Assembly: GCA_030549335.1 (NCBI GenBank)
Contig: JAUKPH010000019.1
Span: 16,690,001-16,754,000, forward strand
Direction: 5' to 3'
Length of the DNA stretch: 64,000 nt
From: Pontederia crassipes
Lineage: Eukaryota; Streptophyta; Magnoliopsida; Commelinales; Pontederiaceae
The notes beneath the pieces are model-generated. The model did not search any database and was not told the origin of the DNA. It was given only the letters and a program-made list of their open reading frames with translations. Each line of letters begins with the position of its first letter. Position 1 is the first letter of the stretch. Positions 14,201-25,375 of this stretch are shown piece by piece. The position numbers were made by a program, and so were the translations under genes.

Positions 14201-16155
14201 CAGAAGCAAAGTACATGGCATTGACAGAAGCTTCTAAGAAATGCATCTAGTTAAAAGTCCTTATCGGATATTTTGGATTACAACAAGATCAGATTATAGT
14301 GTATGTGACAGTTTAAATGCAATATGCTTAGCCAATCATTAAGTGCATCGTAAAAGAACTAAACACATCGACGTTAGGTATCACTTCATCCGTACTGAGA
14401 AGAAAATCAAGATGAAAAAGATCGACACAGAAGATAATCCAGTAGACATGTTCACTAGGTCGATTTTTACTAGCAAGTTTTAACATTGTTTGAACTTGCT
14501 AAATATTAATAAGTGATAGTAGTCCCAAGTTGGGACTGACGGTGGCAGATAGTATTAGATATATGATTGAAGGATTCAACTCAAAGTGGAGATTTGTTAA
14601 TAATGTCTTAAATTCTACTTCAACTGAACTGTTGGATCCTGACAGACTCCAAAAAAAAAAAAAGAAAACTTGTCTGATATATTTTGTTTATTTCCTTATC
14701 ACAAGATAAGTTTCCTATTTTTTAAATTAATATAAAATCTCAATCGATCTATAATTCCTATCATTTGTAAAAGGAAGTACCTATATATTTTCTAGGTATT
14801 CAAAGAGAAAGCAATATGATCTTATAATCCTCTTCTATTTTCATTAAATAAAACTCTGCTTTGTCTTAAATTTCTTAAACCTTCTTGCAGTGCATAATTT
14901 TTCTAGTGCAAAAATCTTAACATTTGGAAGAGTCAATAAGTATATATTGAATTTCATCCAATCAAAGACTCAAATTGATCCAGACTGAGCAAATTCAATC
15001 GTGAATCAAAATATAAAAAAAGGTTAAAAAAACTGAATTTAATAGGTGAATATCGGTTCAGTCTGCTTTTCTGATTAACCAAAGTAAAATTCAAATCATC
15101 TTGAGAATGGGACGTAATAAGAAAGGAATAAAACATATTGGATGAATAGGTAATTAAAGGAAAAAAAAAGAGAAAAAGTGAATAATAACGGAAACAAACA
15201 ACTAAAGAAAATAAAATAAGGAAATATGAAATCATGAAGGGATTAAATAAAATTTTGAAAACATATATGCATCGCATCTTTTAATAAAAAAAATTATGTG
15301 ATCTTAATTTTCTAAGCGCAAAATGGAAGGGAAGAGAAAAAAAAAAGATAAAAGGAAAAACTGAGATAATAAAAAATTTGAAAATTGATATATAAAAAAA
15401 TGAAGATGGAAAAAACAAAAAATAATAATGACTAATTAAAAAACAAAATAAATACTGCTGAAAACTAAAGAAGGCAAAAAAATGAAGAGAACAAATGGAA
15501 AGATATTAAGGTTGAAATGAAAGAGAAAAGAGAAAAAAATGTTTCAAATAATGAATTTTACTTTTTCAAAGTAAAATTAATTACTAATTATAAATCAATA
15601 TGTAATGATAAATAAACCATTTTATTGAACCTTGTAAGTACTTTTATACAGTTTTGCATATATATTTTACACTTTAACATTATTATCAATAATATCTTCT
15701 GAAGTATGATGTAACTAGTTAGAAAATAGAAATCAAATATCAAATAATATAATAGTTTTTCCACACCAGTGGAGAGAAAAAAAAAAGGGGAGGGAGAGAG
15801 AGAATCTAGGCCACAGATCCAAGTGGGAATCCTACGAAACTACCCCCAGACCAACGATATTAACCGTCGGCCTTTTCTCACATCCCCTCCGACGCAACGA
15901 ACGCTACCCGACACAAACGAATCCAAGAAGCACGCGGGAAACGTTGCTGCCGTTACTAATACTACTACTACCATCACTCACCTGCCAGTAGGTGACGTGC
16001 CCCTGCTGCTGTTGCTGTCCAACACTGGTTCCATTGACGGTCGAGGAGGAGGTCGACGATGACGACGATGCTGCCGATGCGGCGGCGCCGAAGAGCCCCG
16101 GCTGTCTCCCCAGTGACAGCGGCCACGAGGGGTTCCATCCATCCCCCGGTTGCAT
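2243..16155 (-). CDS. BRM: BRM-like SWI/SNF chromatin-remodelling ATPase, 13 exons
   Basis: Exons read on the minus strand: 16155-15982, 11795-10554, 10379-9069, 8971-8880, 8345-8258, 8147-8061, 7094-7002, 6914-6831, 6597-6394, 6178-5936, 5856-4351, 3848-3597, 2675-2243. Reading phase is continuous through exon 12. The predicted protein is about 1,935 aa; Arabidopsis BRM is about 2,190. Domains in order: Ser/Gln-rich N-terminus; QLQ motif ([18 protein letters not shown]) at about 455-472; HSA-like basic region ([19 protein letters not shown]) in exon 3; SNF2 ATPase with Walker A (ADEMGLGKT) in exon 6, DEAQ box ([11 protein letters not shown]) in exon 9 and helicase C motif ([12 protein letters not shown]) in exon 11; an acidic stretch; and a C-terminal bromodomain in exons 12-13. 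BRM is the motor of plant BAF-type complexes in the nucleus. Exon 13 has an apparent frameshift near 2460-2515. The start ATG at 16155 is chosen because exon 1 then joins exon 2 in phase. Confidence 0.9.
2744..3211. mobile_element. Candidate solo LTR in the last BRM intron
   Basis: This 468-bp block in the intron between the bromodomain exons begins TGTTGGGAATGG and ends TTTCCAACA, giving the TG...CA ends and inverted TGTTGG/CCAACA typical of copia LTRs. It contains a TATA-like run (ctatttatatata) and lies at an otherwise short intron. I found no matching 5-bp target duplication, so a solo LTR fossil is likely but not proven. Confidence 0.5.
7189..7885. mobile_element. AT-rich MITE in BRM intron 6, PIF/Harbinger-like
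   Basis: A very AT-rich 0.7-kb block fills most of the 7095-8060 intron. Its ends are imperfect inverted repeats (GGGTGTGTCTGG at left; the reverse complement of the right end reads GATTGTGTTTGAC), flanked by TTA on both sides. A 3-bp TTA duplication is the PIF/Harbinger signature. There is no coding capacity. Similar 'GTGTTTGG' ends recur at 45.15, 49.48 and 50.22 kb. Confidence 0.5.
12746..14922 (+). mobile_element. Ty1/copia element fossil in BRM intron 1
   Basis: LTRs lie at 12746-13100 and 14595-14922; both begin TGTTAATAATGTCTT and end TAACA, with near-identical flanks TTTGA and TTTGG as the probable target duplication. A purine-rich tract (aaagtggagattt) precedes the 3' LTR. Between them a gag-like frame (13498-13890) shows the copia UBN2 pattern and the start of a zinc knuckle (CNYCKD). 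Nearer the 3' LTR, about 14200-14440, is RNase H-like coding sequence ([22 protein letters not shown]). The element is about 2.2 kb, so most of pol is missing. It is broken and its LTRs are clearly diverged, so it is old. It sits in the same region as the 4.2-kb BRM intron 1 (11796-15981), in the opposite orientation to the gene. Confidence 0.85.
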
Positions 16156-17780
16156 GCCGGCGCCCTCTCCAAACTCAGAAATGAGTGGATATTTGACAAC
16201 CTCGGCGCCGGAGAATCGGACGCCTGGAAATGGCGAGTGGCACGACCGGATGGACGATCCGAACAGCCGAAGTTTCCCTGTATCTCGAACGGATCCGAGG
16301 ACACCAGCAAAAAAAGCGGTATTCGGATCCTTTGAAAGCAAAGGTTGCCGTCCGACGGGAGTTGCCCCCTCGCCGAGAAGAAGAGCCGACGACGGAGAGG
16401 TGGAGCGTGCGGACGGCGGCACCCTTCAATAGCGCATGAACTCTAGTGCCCGGGATCGCAGAAAAGAAGGAATTTAAATAGGTGCAGAGAACTTTAAATG
16501 CCCTGGGTTTCGGTCTTTATTACATGTACTGCCACATGCTGAAACTGCTTATCCTCTGGGCCAAAACAACGTACAGGTTTTCAATTGGAAATTTGGGATT
16601 TAAAAAAAAAGGTTATAAAATTATTCGATTTAGAAAATGAAATATGAAATTTATATAGAAGTAAGATCAATATGAGGAAAAATGTTTTCATTTTTTACTA
16701 CAAAACAACTTATAAGATTTTTTTCATTGATAAAAAAAAGATATTTTTTGCTTGGGAAATATTTGCTTCCAAAGCGATGGCGGAACTTTTTCATTTTTTT
16801 TTCTCTCATATCAATTGAAATGATTATTCTAGACCTTATTCCAGTGAATTATTATTCTAGACTTTGAAAGTGATTTATTTATGCACAACCAAATAAAAAA
16901 ATTTCTAAAAAAGATTCTCGACATTTATTTTTTCTTTGCTATACTTGAATATGTGTTGGATTAAAATTTTGATTTCATGACAAACATAACATCAAGGTTG
17001 TGATTTTTTCGAATTAGAGCATCTTTTTTTTAAATCATATTGTGATATATATTTTTGTTATAAAAATATTTTATTATCTAATATGAAATAAAACTTTCTC
17101 TTCTTATTAAAAAAATCAACTAATATGATTTTTTTTATTCATTGATAATAAAATTAGCAATTGGATTATTTCAAATTTCAGCACTGATTACTTGCATGGC
17201 AAGCAAAAATAAACCCATGTGAACTGATGATAGTGGTTTTCTCTTTTATCTGACAAATGGGCAAAATTGAGAATTCATATTGAATTTTTATTCATTCTTT
17301 AATTAATTTTTCTTGCACATTAAACGTTCTTTAATTCATTCTTTACTCATTTACGCCAATTTATTAGCAGTAATTGCGTATTATTTTCTCTCCTATTAAA
17401 ATGTTACCTAAAAATCTTCTGGCAACGGTTATCCTCTTTCTTTTGTGCCTTATCATATATGAACGTATAAACGTATGCATTAATTCATCTATCGTGCATT
17501 AATAGTCTCATCAATGGCATAAATCATGATGAATGCATTCATCCAAGTGCATTAACCAATGCACATGAAAAGATTGTTGCCAATTGAATTCTCAAAATGC
17601 CTGGTGAAGAATGAAGTGATTAGAGAACGTAATGTCATCATTAATTTCAAGATAAAATTCCACTTATTTTGTATCACATCTCAGCCTTCAATTTTAAGAT
17701 CAATATGGTGCTTTATATGCATCGAACAAAAAAAAGTTTCACATAACTTGATCTTATGTTGAAAACAGATTGAAAGATAT
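16156..17780. other. BRM 5' flank and AT-rich intergenic DNA
   Basis: The first 300 bases upstream of the BRM start are GC-rich, open in several frames and probably 5' UTR and core promoter. A TTTAAATA (reverse TATTTAAA) at about 16474 is a weak TATA candidate. Beyond about 16600 the sequence becomes AT-rich with homopolymers and no codon structure. Confidence 0.4.
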
Positions 17781-19480
17781 TATTGATTCTCTATTACTAA
17801 TGACAATTCCATTCCTGAAGACATAAAATGAACATTGTGTTTTTCAATAGAAAGTTCACATTGAGCAAAGTAAACATTTGACTTTGAAGCACGCATGAAG
17901 AATTGATTGGTACCAAGAGATCTCGAACCAATGTTATCATACCATAATATAGGAACTATGTGACATTAAAGGGATATAAGTTTGGCACGTGTCTAGAGAA
18001 TACAAATTAAATTAGTGGTTGTATCAACAAGAGCATGGCATTCAAATACAGCAAAGGGCCTTGACATTGACTTTTGCCTATTCATAGAGCATGAAATCAA
18101 AATAGACATCAAGGGAGTTGACCGAGTCAACATATGAGAAAGCATTAATCGTAAGCTTGAAATTGTAGAAAAGAATCGTAAGTCGAGAGTAAAAATGAAC
18201 TTCAAGTAGCACAATATTGATTTCACTTATTGTCAAATGTGTATATGTTAGGATCAAGGTTTTCAAACTCGAGGATTTATGTTGACTCATTTTACGTTCC
18301 GTAAATTTCAAATGAAAACTCAGAGAATTTATGTACATGACTTTATGTATATATTGAACAATATATGTTATAAAATATTTGTGAAAAATAATTCTATATG
18401 TTAGTTTCAAATGTAATGAGTTCATTGGTCATATTTCAACTCACTCATATTGATCTGCATAACCATTCATTATTTTTAACAATTCATTACATTGTACAAG
18501 TCGATGCAATACATGTTGAAATGCAAAAAGTTCGAAGTTATATATCAAATTACCGAAGTAGTCCATGAGTCATACAAACTAAAACATAAAGTATTTTTAG
18601 TTGTTAAATCATGAATGTTTAATGCTATTTTTATTTCGACTTTGACCTCAAATCTTGGTTAAATGTCTAACTTTTGCATCTGACGATTCTACCTGTAGGC
18701 TCTACCGAGTTTATCTGAGTTTACTCGAATTTACCCGAGTCCACCCGAGTTTACCACCAAGTCCAATTCCACTCGATTTTATGACTAAACTCCTGAACTC
18801 GTAAGAGTTTAAGTGTCAAACTCAAGAATTTGTGAATCATGATTTGGATACACATGTAATCAAAAAAACCCATTATCCATAACTTGTGATTGTCACATAT
18901 TACAGTGAATTGACTATTCACTTGTAGAGGCTCATATTAGAGCCAACGATTACTAACGTCGTGTTGGTTGCCATAAGAGAAGTAATTGCTTAGCATTGAG
19001 CATGTTAACATGGCCAATTAAATAAAAGATGCATTTGTATTGTGATAGCAGAATGCTTGTGAAAGATGTAATTTTTTATGCCGAGGAGAAGCTAAGCGTA
19101 CCAAGATTAGGAATTACAAATAAGTTGTTAAAATAGTGTAGGAGTTGATTCAAAAGACAATTATAGTTCCCAATTGTAATGACATCATCAACACGTATCA
19201 ATATCAAAAGAAAATTCCACATCATGTATGGCTATGTTTAAGAGCCAACGAATCCAAATGAATAAAGAGCACAATGTAATTTTAAGAACCTGATTCGAAA
19301 GACTTGCTTGAGAATATAAAAGATTTCATCAACGGGTAAACATGATTAGTTTCTTCAAGTACCATCAATAAAAATGTGAGGTCGTTGCATGAAGACTTTT
19401 GTCATGGAAAAAAGAATTGCTTATGTCTAACTGCAAGAAAGGTCATTTGTAAATTAAAACAAGAGACAAGAGATAAGACG
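17780..19480 (-). mobile_element. Ty1/copia pol fossil (RT to RNase H), interrupted
   Basis: Minus-strand translation gives short segments that match copia pol in the right order. Near 19160-19200 is the reverse transcriptase active-site pattern (RVDDVITIGN, compare YVDDIIITGN), followed by FVIPNLGTL-like and ITSLMATN-like segments. Near 17930-18050 is an RNase H-like segment (ALVDTTTNLI) followed by sequence resembling the PLSSPP-W region. About 650 bp (18250-18900) with no pol similarity sits between the two. No LTRs were identified. The copy is broken many times and is old. Confidence 0.65.
18250..18900. mobile_element. Non-coding insertion splitting the copia pol fossil
   Basis: This stretch separates the RT and RNase H parts of the copia fossil. 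Its outer parts carry related sequence in opposite orientation: gttttcaaactcgag at about 18262, and a reverse-related aactcgtaagagttt / caaactcaag near 18795-18825. That suggests a small inverted-repeat element. It also contains a run of 'acccgag'-type repeats at about 18690-18770. The exact ends are unclear. Confidence 0.35.
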
Positions 19481-20439
19481 TATAGAATGGTAGTGAAATG
19501 TGGAGAATTAGAAAATGGTTGTGTAATATGAGTGTGAATATTAATTTGAACTAAGTAAAGGATTCAATATGTATTGAAATGAATAAGTTAATTAGATGTT
19601 GAAACGTATGTAAATCGTATATGTGAGTGAATGATAAGGTAGTGCAAAAAGTTTTATCCTTACCTTTACACAATTCAACAAGTACAGATATCGTATAGTA
19701 CCCCAAGTATCATACATCTAAAGATTAAGATTAAATTTCTCCACTTATAATTAAGCTAAATCCTATATTCTACATGAATATCATATTAAGATAATAATTA
19801 TGTATGTACCGTTCAAATTTGAACGTTATAAAAAGAGAATCTCTTGAGAATATGGTTGAAGCCTTTTTCTTAGTAGAATCTAAGACTTTTTAACTGAATA
19901 AAATAAATATTAAATAAATCTAATTGTTGTTGGTCCTCATAGTGCATAGATCAAGTTATGCTCTTATATCTTTCCTTCAAAATTGTTCAGATGCACCTTA
20001 GATTTTAAAATTCTACCTGGACATAGCTAAAATTTTTTTGATTTCATCTTATTCTAAACGTAATTCTTCCCTCTATTTCTCAATCTATTGGCCAAAAGTA
20101 ATAGAGTTGAACTCTAACTAAAACTACCTCTCAAAACTTAACATATGATCCAATAAAACCAAGATTTTATTAACATTTAGTAGGAAACTCATCCAAGCAT
20201 AAACATGGTCTTTTCGACCTTCAACCTCATAAATAGCATGTTACAAATGAAGGTTTTTAAAATTTTGATCAATAAAATGTTACTATCTTACAATCATTTA
20301 AAGAAAAAATCATCTCAAACTTACTTTAAAGATCTTGACTATAAGGACTATAAGAAACTTCGATTTATCAAAAAATGTGTGCACCTATGTGCGTGTGTGT
20401 ATGTATGTAAATAGTTTTAGGTATATTAGTTAATACACG

Positions 20440-22030
20440 TGTAATTAATTGATGCATTAAATTTGTAACAAATAAATTTGCTAGCAAGTGCACTAGCCGT
20501 ATCAAATAATAAAGTAAAGATTAGAATGTCGAACCCATGAGGAACTAATTAAATCTAGTATATCTCAATAATCCATTAAGAGAAGAAAAAGGATGTTGTG
20601 ATATGAAAATAGAAAATAAATGTACAGAAAATTAAATAACAAAAAATAAAGTAAAGGAGTGTTGAGACTTGGGAATATGAATGACTAATGATGATGATTA
20701 ACTAACATAAATCACGATGATGATTGAATGATAATAATGATAAATATGTCCAGTTCTTGAGACGGACTAGGATTATCTAAATTAATGACCTCTACGATGA
20801 GTAAATTGAATTATCTTAATTCTTACAAAAGTTAGGATCACAAACGTTGAGTTAACCTTGAATTAAGAAATATATTAATATGCATTAAATTGTATATCCT
20901 AAACTAGCAATCATTCAACACTGGATGTAAACTGATAGACTGTACAAAATTAAATACAAATAATGAGTTACAAGATTTGTGTTATGATTGTTTCAACTTT
21001 AAGTTAAAAATTGATTCACTGAGAATTATCAAATTCTAAAACTAACCACTCCACACCTAGTTTGCAGTTTTATTTCAGAATATAATAATCTTCGTAAAAA
21101 GCATTAAGCATAACAATTATAATCAAAAGAAACTAAATAATTATATTAATCCAAATCTAACAACTGAGTTCATGAAGTTTTCTCGTAAACAATACAAATC
21201 TTTATTACATAAAAGGTAGAAATAACAAAATCTGAGTAAAGTGCATCCAAAAAATGATAAGAAGATAGAATTCTTCACCTTCGATGATCTATGGATTGCT
21301 ACATCGTACACGCGTTGAGTTGCTCTGCAGTTTCTCTTAAACAAACATCGAAAAAAATCTGAAGTTCGTCATCTAAAATGCAACACGGCTCGCATGTCTC
21401 AAGCACCATGTTTCCTATCTCCTAGGGCCTCTATTTATAGCCTCTAGGTGTCCCAAGGGTTTTGATAAAGTTTCAGTTTGATTGGACGTTTTTTTAAGTC
21501 AAAATAATAAAAATTAAGAATAGATTTGTTTGGACTTTAACTTCTTCAAATCTAAGTAAATATATTTTCAAATGATCTCTGAGACTTAGGATAAAGTCTA
21601 GATCGATCTACGATTGAAATTCTCGAAAAAAATTGAAGAAATATTGAAATTAGCCTTCGTAATGCTTCATAACAGATTCGTAACGGTCTAAATGTAGTTT
21701 TTCACGATCTGATTTCACAATAATGTCCAAATCGAAGTAAAAATATGGTTTTAATGGACCGTAACATTCTGGTCATGGCCCATAATTTAGACAAGTTTTT
21801 TATGTGAAATTGGACATTTAACCGGGCCGTTACAGTCGTCTCACGGCCCCTCGTGACAACGACATTACGGCCCCTGCCAGCTTTAGTATTTTCTACTTTC
21901 TAGCTTCGTTTTAACTCTAATTTGAGTGTGGTTTTCTCCAGTAACTTCATAATTTAATTTTCTTGCTTTTCTACGATATAACATAGAATTTGTGTAGATT
22001 TTTATGTTTATAAAATTAAAGCAAATAAGA
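20440..22030. mobile_element. Possible LTR-retrotransposon relic (non-coding)
   Basis: The start (gcaagtgcactagccgtatc, then 'tcgaacccatgaggaacta') resembles a phrase common near the 5' end of plant Ty3/gypsy-type elements. The end (about 21950-22030) is the kind of sequence found at the other side of such units. No coding domain or matching LTR pair was found, so family and limits are tentative. It is broken. Confidence 0.3.
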
Positions 22031-22772
22031 CCACAAATTGATGCATGCTATATGAAAATGAATCAAAATGTTATTAAATTCATGACTAATTATATATTAT
22101 ATTTTGTATGAATCATTAAAAAAAGATTTATTTTAGCATTCTAATTATACATAATTAATAATTATTTATAAATCAATTATTATAATTATGTAAATAATGA
22201 ATAATATTATATACATATTGGAGCATATGCAATCACTCAATGAGTGATAGTGTGATCACTCAACATGATGTTGTGTGCATAGTCGTTAAACTTGGACTGG
22301 CCAGCTCAGTCCATGGTCATGCCAAATCATGCCATCATATTGAACCAGTTTAGCATGATCAAAAACTAGGTTGGATCGGTTGACCCGAATGGGTTGAATG
22401 AGCCAATGATTGGTTCATCTTTAATTTAAAGATAAAGGAAAATTTGTGTGGATACAAGATTTCAACCCTTGGCCATTGAAAACAAATTAATGTGTAAAGA
22501 CCACCATGCTACACATAATCATTTGAATAATTAGTTATTTATATTATAAATTATCATTACTCGTGTGTCAAAATATTTTCTTTGATAACTTTTTTGTATT
22601 TTTAAATGTAAAAAAAATATGAAAATTAATAACCTAATTAAATTTAAAAATACTATAATGATATCTCTAGTTTAAGTAAATATTAATAGTTAGATTTGAG
22701 AAATATAAATTTATAAATTATAATTGAATATATTAAAATTACATAAAACTCATTAATAAGTATGATATATAA

Positions 22773-23776
22773 ATATATTAATTATTGATAAACATATCAA
22801 TAAGTATGATACTTTATTTTTTATATTATTTTATTATCAACCGTCTAGGTTAGGCAATTCGATCGGTCCAACTTAATTCGGAGACTTATCTAGATTGACA
22901 TTCGGTTTGGATCTTACAACATTGACCGGGTGTATATGGAAACATGATCTACACTTAGTAGGATGTGTTTTGACAAAATCATACAAGCTTAAATTCAAAG
23001 TAGATAGTATCATGTGCATGCAAGTGCAAGGACTTATTAATATATGTTTATCAATATTAATATATGTTTATCAATAATTATTATTGATAAACATATATTA
23101 ATAAATATGATACTTTATTTTTGTATATTATTTTATTATCAACCGTCTAGGTTTGGCAATTCGATCTAGGGGTGAGCAAATCTGGTCTCGGACCCAGTCC
23201 TGGTCGGGTGCGGAACTAGGACGTCCCAATCAAACTGGGACAAAAATCGAGAATTCCCAATTATCTCGGTTTGACCATAAAAAATAAAATTGTAAAAAAT
23301 TTATGTTATTATATAAATATGATAACTATTAATTAAATTATATATGATAATATAGTATAATGTATATTTAAGATATATACCAAATAAAATATAATTTTTA
23401 TTTACAACAAACATAAAAATAATTTAATATTAATATAATATATTTAGCCGTGTCTAGGTTATAATAATCTGGACCCGGTCCCGACCCAGTCTCAGTCGGG
23501 TCTTAAGAAAATGAGACCCGGTTGGTAACTGGGTCGGGAATGAAAACTCCGGGCCGGGGCAATCGGGTCATCCCAGCCCATGCTCACCCCTAATTCGATC
23601 GGTCCAACTTAACTTAGAGACTTATTCAAATCGACATTTGGTCCGGATCTTACAACATTGACTGGGTTTATATAGAAACATGACCACAATAATTAGTAGG
23701 ATGTGTTTTGGCAAAATCACGCAAGCTTAAATTCAAAGCGGACGGTATCATGTTCATGCAAGTGCAAGGACTTGCA
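22773..23776. repeat. Tandem duplication (about 300-bp period), one copy split by a hAT element
   Basis: Copy A (22773-23040) and copy B (23073-23166 plus 23593-23776) share the series ataaacatat, tattatcaaccgtctaggt, ggcaattcgatc, ggtccaactta, ggatcttacaacattgac and gcaagtgcaaggactt. In copy A 'ggcaattcgatcggtcc' is uninterrupted. In copy B the same point is split by the hAT element. Copy A is therefore a natural empty site. Confidence 0.85.
23167..23592. mobile_element. Non-autonomous hAT element with 8-bp TSD
   Basis: The 426-bp element has perfect 12-bp terminal inverted repeats (TAGGGGTGAGCA ... TGCTCACCCCTA) and is flanked on both sides by ATTCGATC (23159-23166 and 23593-23600), the 8-bp duplication expected of hAT transposition. 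Subterminal regions are rich in GACCCGG/CCGGGTC-type motifs. There is no open frame for a transposase, so it would have depended on a source elsewhere. Confidence 0.92.
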
Positions 23777-24390
23777 TATAACATCAGAGTCATTCGAAGC
23801 ATATCTTGAATTAGTTCCACTGAATATGTATGAGAACATGTACTCCATTTTGGCAAAATCATGCAGGGCAAAATATATAGCAAACAATATCACACACTAA
23901 TCAGGAATATTGCATATGCGTGATATCTATGCACATAATAGCTTGTATATGCTTAAATAAATGTCCAATCACATAATAACTAAGGACTATAATATTTATG
24001 ATTAAAGAAAGAGCCAATTCTCGTCATGCAGGCGAGCCAACTCTCTCATTAATTTTTATGTCAATTATGGAATATAATAAATAATAAACATAAAATTTAT
24101 AATAAAATAAATCATTTATAAACAACTATTGATAGTAGTAAAATTAATTTAATATTATCAGATATTTGCTAAATTAGGTATTGTGTGTCAAGTTCGATGA
24201 TCATAAATAATGATAGACGTCAATATTAATATTCGATAGTCAGTGAGAACGATTATTAGGAATAATGTTATTCAATAATCAATATTAATAAAATAAATGT
24301 GATAACATCAATGTTCAATAATAGTATATAGTAAATCCATTTCAATGATAAATGATAATAATTGTTAATGATGAAAATCAATATAATAAA

Positions 24391-25375
24391 GGGTTATTTT
24401 CATAAACCACCCCTAAATTATCGTAATTTTTCACATGTAATCTCAAACTACAAACTTACTTTTTTTTATCACCAACTATCACGATTTTTCTACTTTAATC
24501 CTTCTATCAATTTCTATTACATTTACCATTATTAGGGGTGAGCAAAATTGGGGTCGGGACTAGGTCTCAACCGACCCGGTCTCGACCCGATTTGCTCCGA
24601 GTTTTCGGAAAAGAAAACCCATCCCAGTCGGGTCCAGGACCGGGACGTCCCGGTCAAATTGGGACAAAAATAAAAAATTCTCGATTGTCCTGATTTGTCC
24701 ATAAAAAATAAAATAATAAAAAATAAAAAATAATTAATATTATTATATAAATATGATAATATATTATAATGTCTATTTAAGATATATATCAAATAAAATA
24801 TACATTTTTTATTTAAAACAAACATAAATATAATATTCAAACATAGTTTATTACTAATATAATATATTTAATCAGGTCGAGACCAAGTTCGAGTCCGAAT
24901 TATAATAATCCAGACCCGGTGTCACCCCGGTCCCAACCTGGTTATCCATCGGGATGAGAGAAAAACTCGAAAAATTCAAGTCGGTGCCCTACCCATTATT
25001 TTTGTTTTTTTTTCATTTATAAAAATATTAAATTATCCTTAGTCATATAACACATTAAGTAATAAATAAAAAACAAAAACAAAGAAAAAAATTCTCATAA
25101 AACCCATGGAGGAAGGGGCCTCTGCGACCTTCGCCGACCCTCTCTTTCTTGTGTGTGCATCGGCGCATGGGCGGACAGGGAAGGTGGGGGTCACCCCACA
25201 CTCTACGACCTTCGCCAAAGGTCAGCGAATGTCGAGGGACCCCCCCCCCCCTCCCTTCTCTCTCTCTCTTTCCTGCGCGTGCGCCGGCACACACAGGTTC
25301 ATCAAAGGTCGGGGGGCGACCCCCTCCCCCCTCTCTTTTCTATGTGTGCACCGGAGCAGGGGCGCTTCAACCCCG
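24391..25375. mobile_element. MULE-family element, left end only, split by a hAT element
   Basis: 24391-24524 matches the long terminal repeat seen at 29940 and 62005 (GGGTTATTTTCATAAACCACCCC, then 'actatcacgatttttc' and 'taatccttctatcaatttc'). The match resumes after the hAT insertion (catttataaaaatattaaattatcc, from about 25014). A GC-rich block follows at 25105-25370 with three imperfect tandem units around gtgtgtgc/gcgtgcgc. No right terminal repeat was found, so the element is truncated. Confidence 0.7.
24533..24991. mobile_element. Second hAT element, same family, inside a MULE end
   Basis: It begins TAGGGGTGAGCA exactly like the 23167 element and shares its GACCCGG-rich body and AT-rich middle. 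The right end is eroded (ggtgccctaccc). The flanks accattat (24525-24532) and cccattat (24992-24999) match at seven of eight positions and serve as the target duplication. The insertion lies within the left terminal repeat of the MULE that starts at 24391, so it is younger than that element. Confidence 0.75.

Noticed and set aside
15904-16432. Several overlapping frames at the BRM 5' end
   Set aside because: Only the frame starting at 16155 joins exon 2 in phase. The others are GC-rich shadows or 5' UTR.
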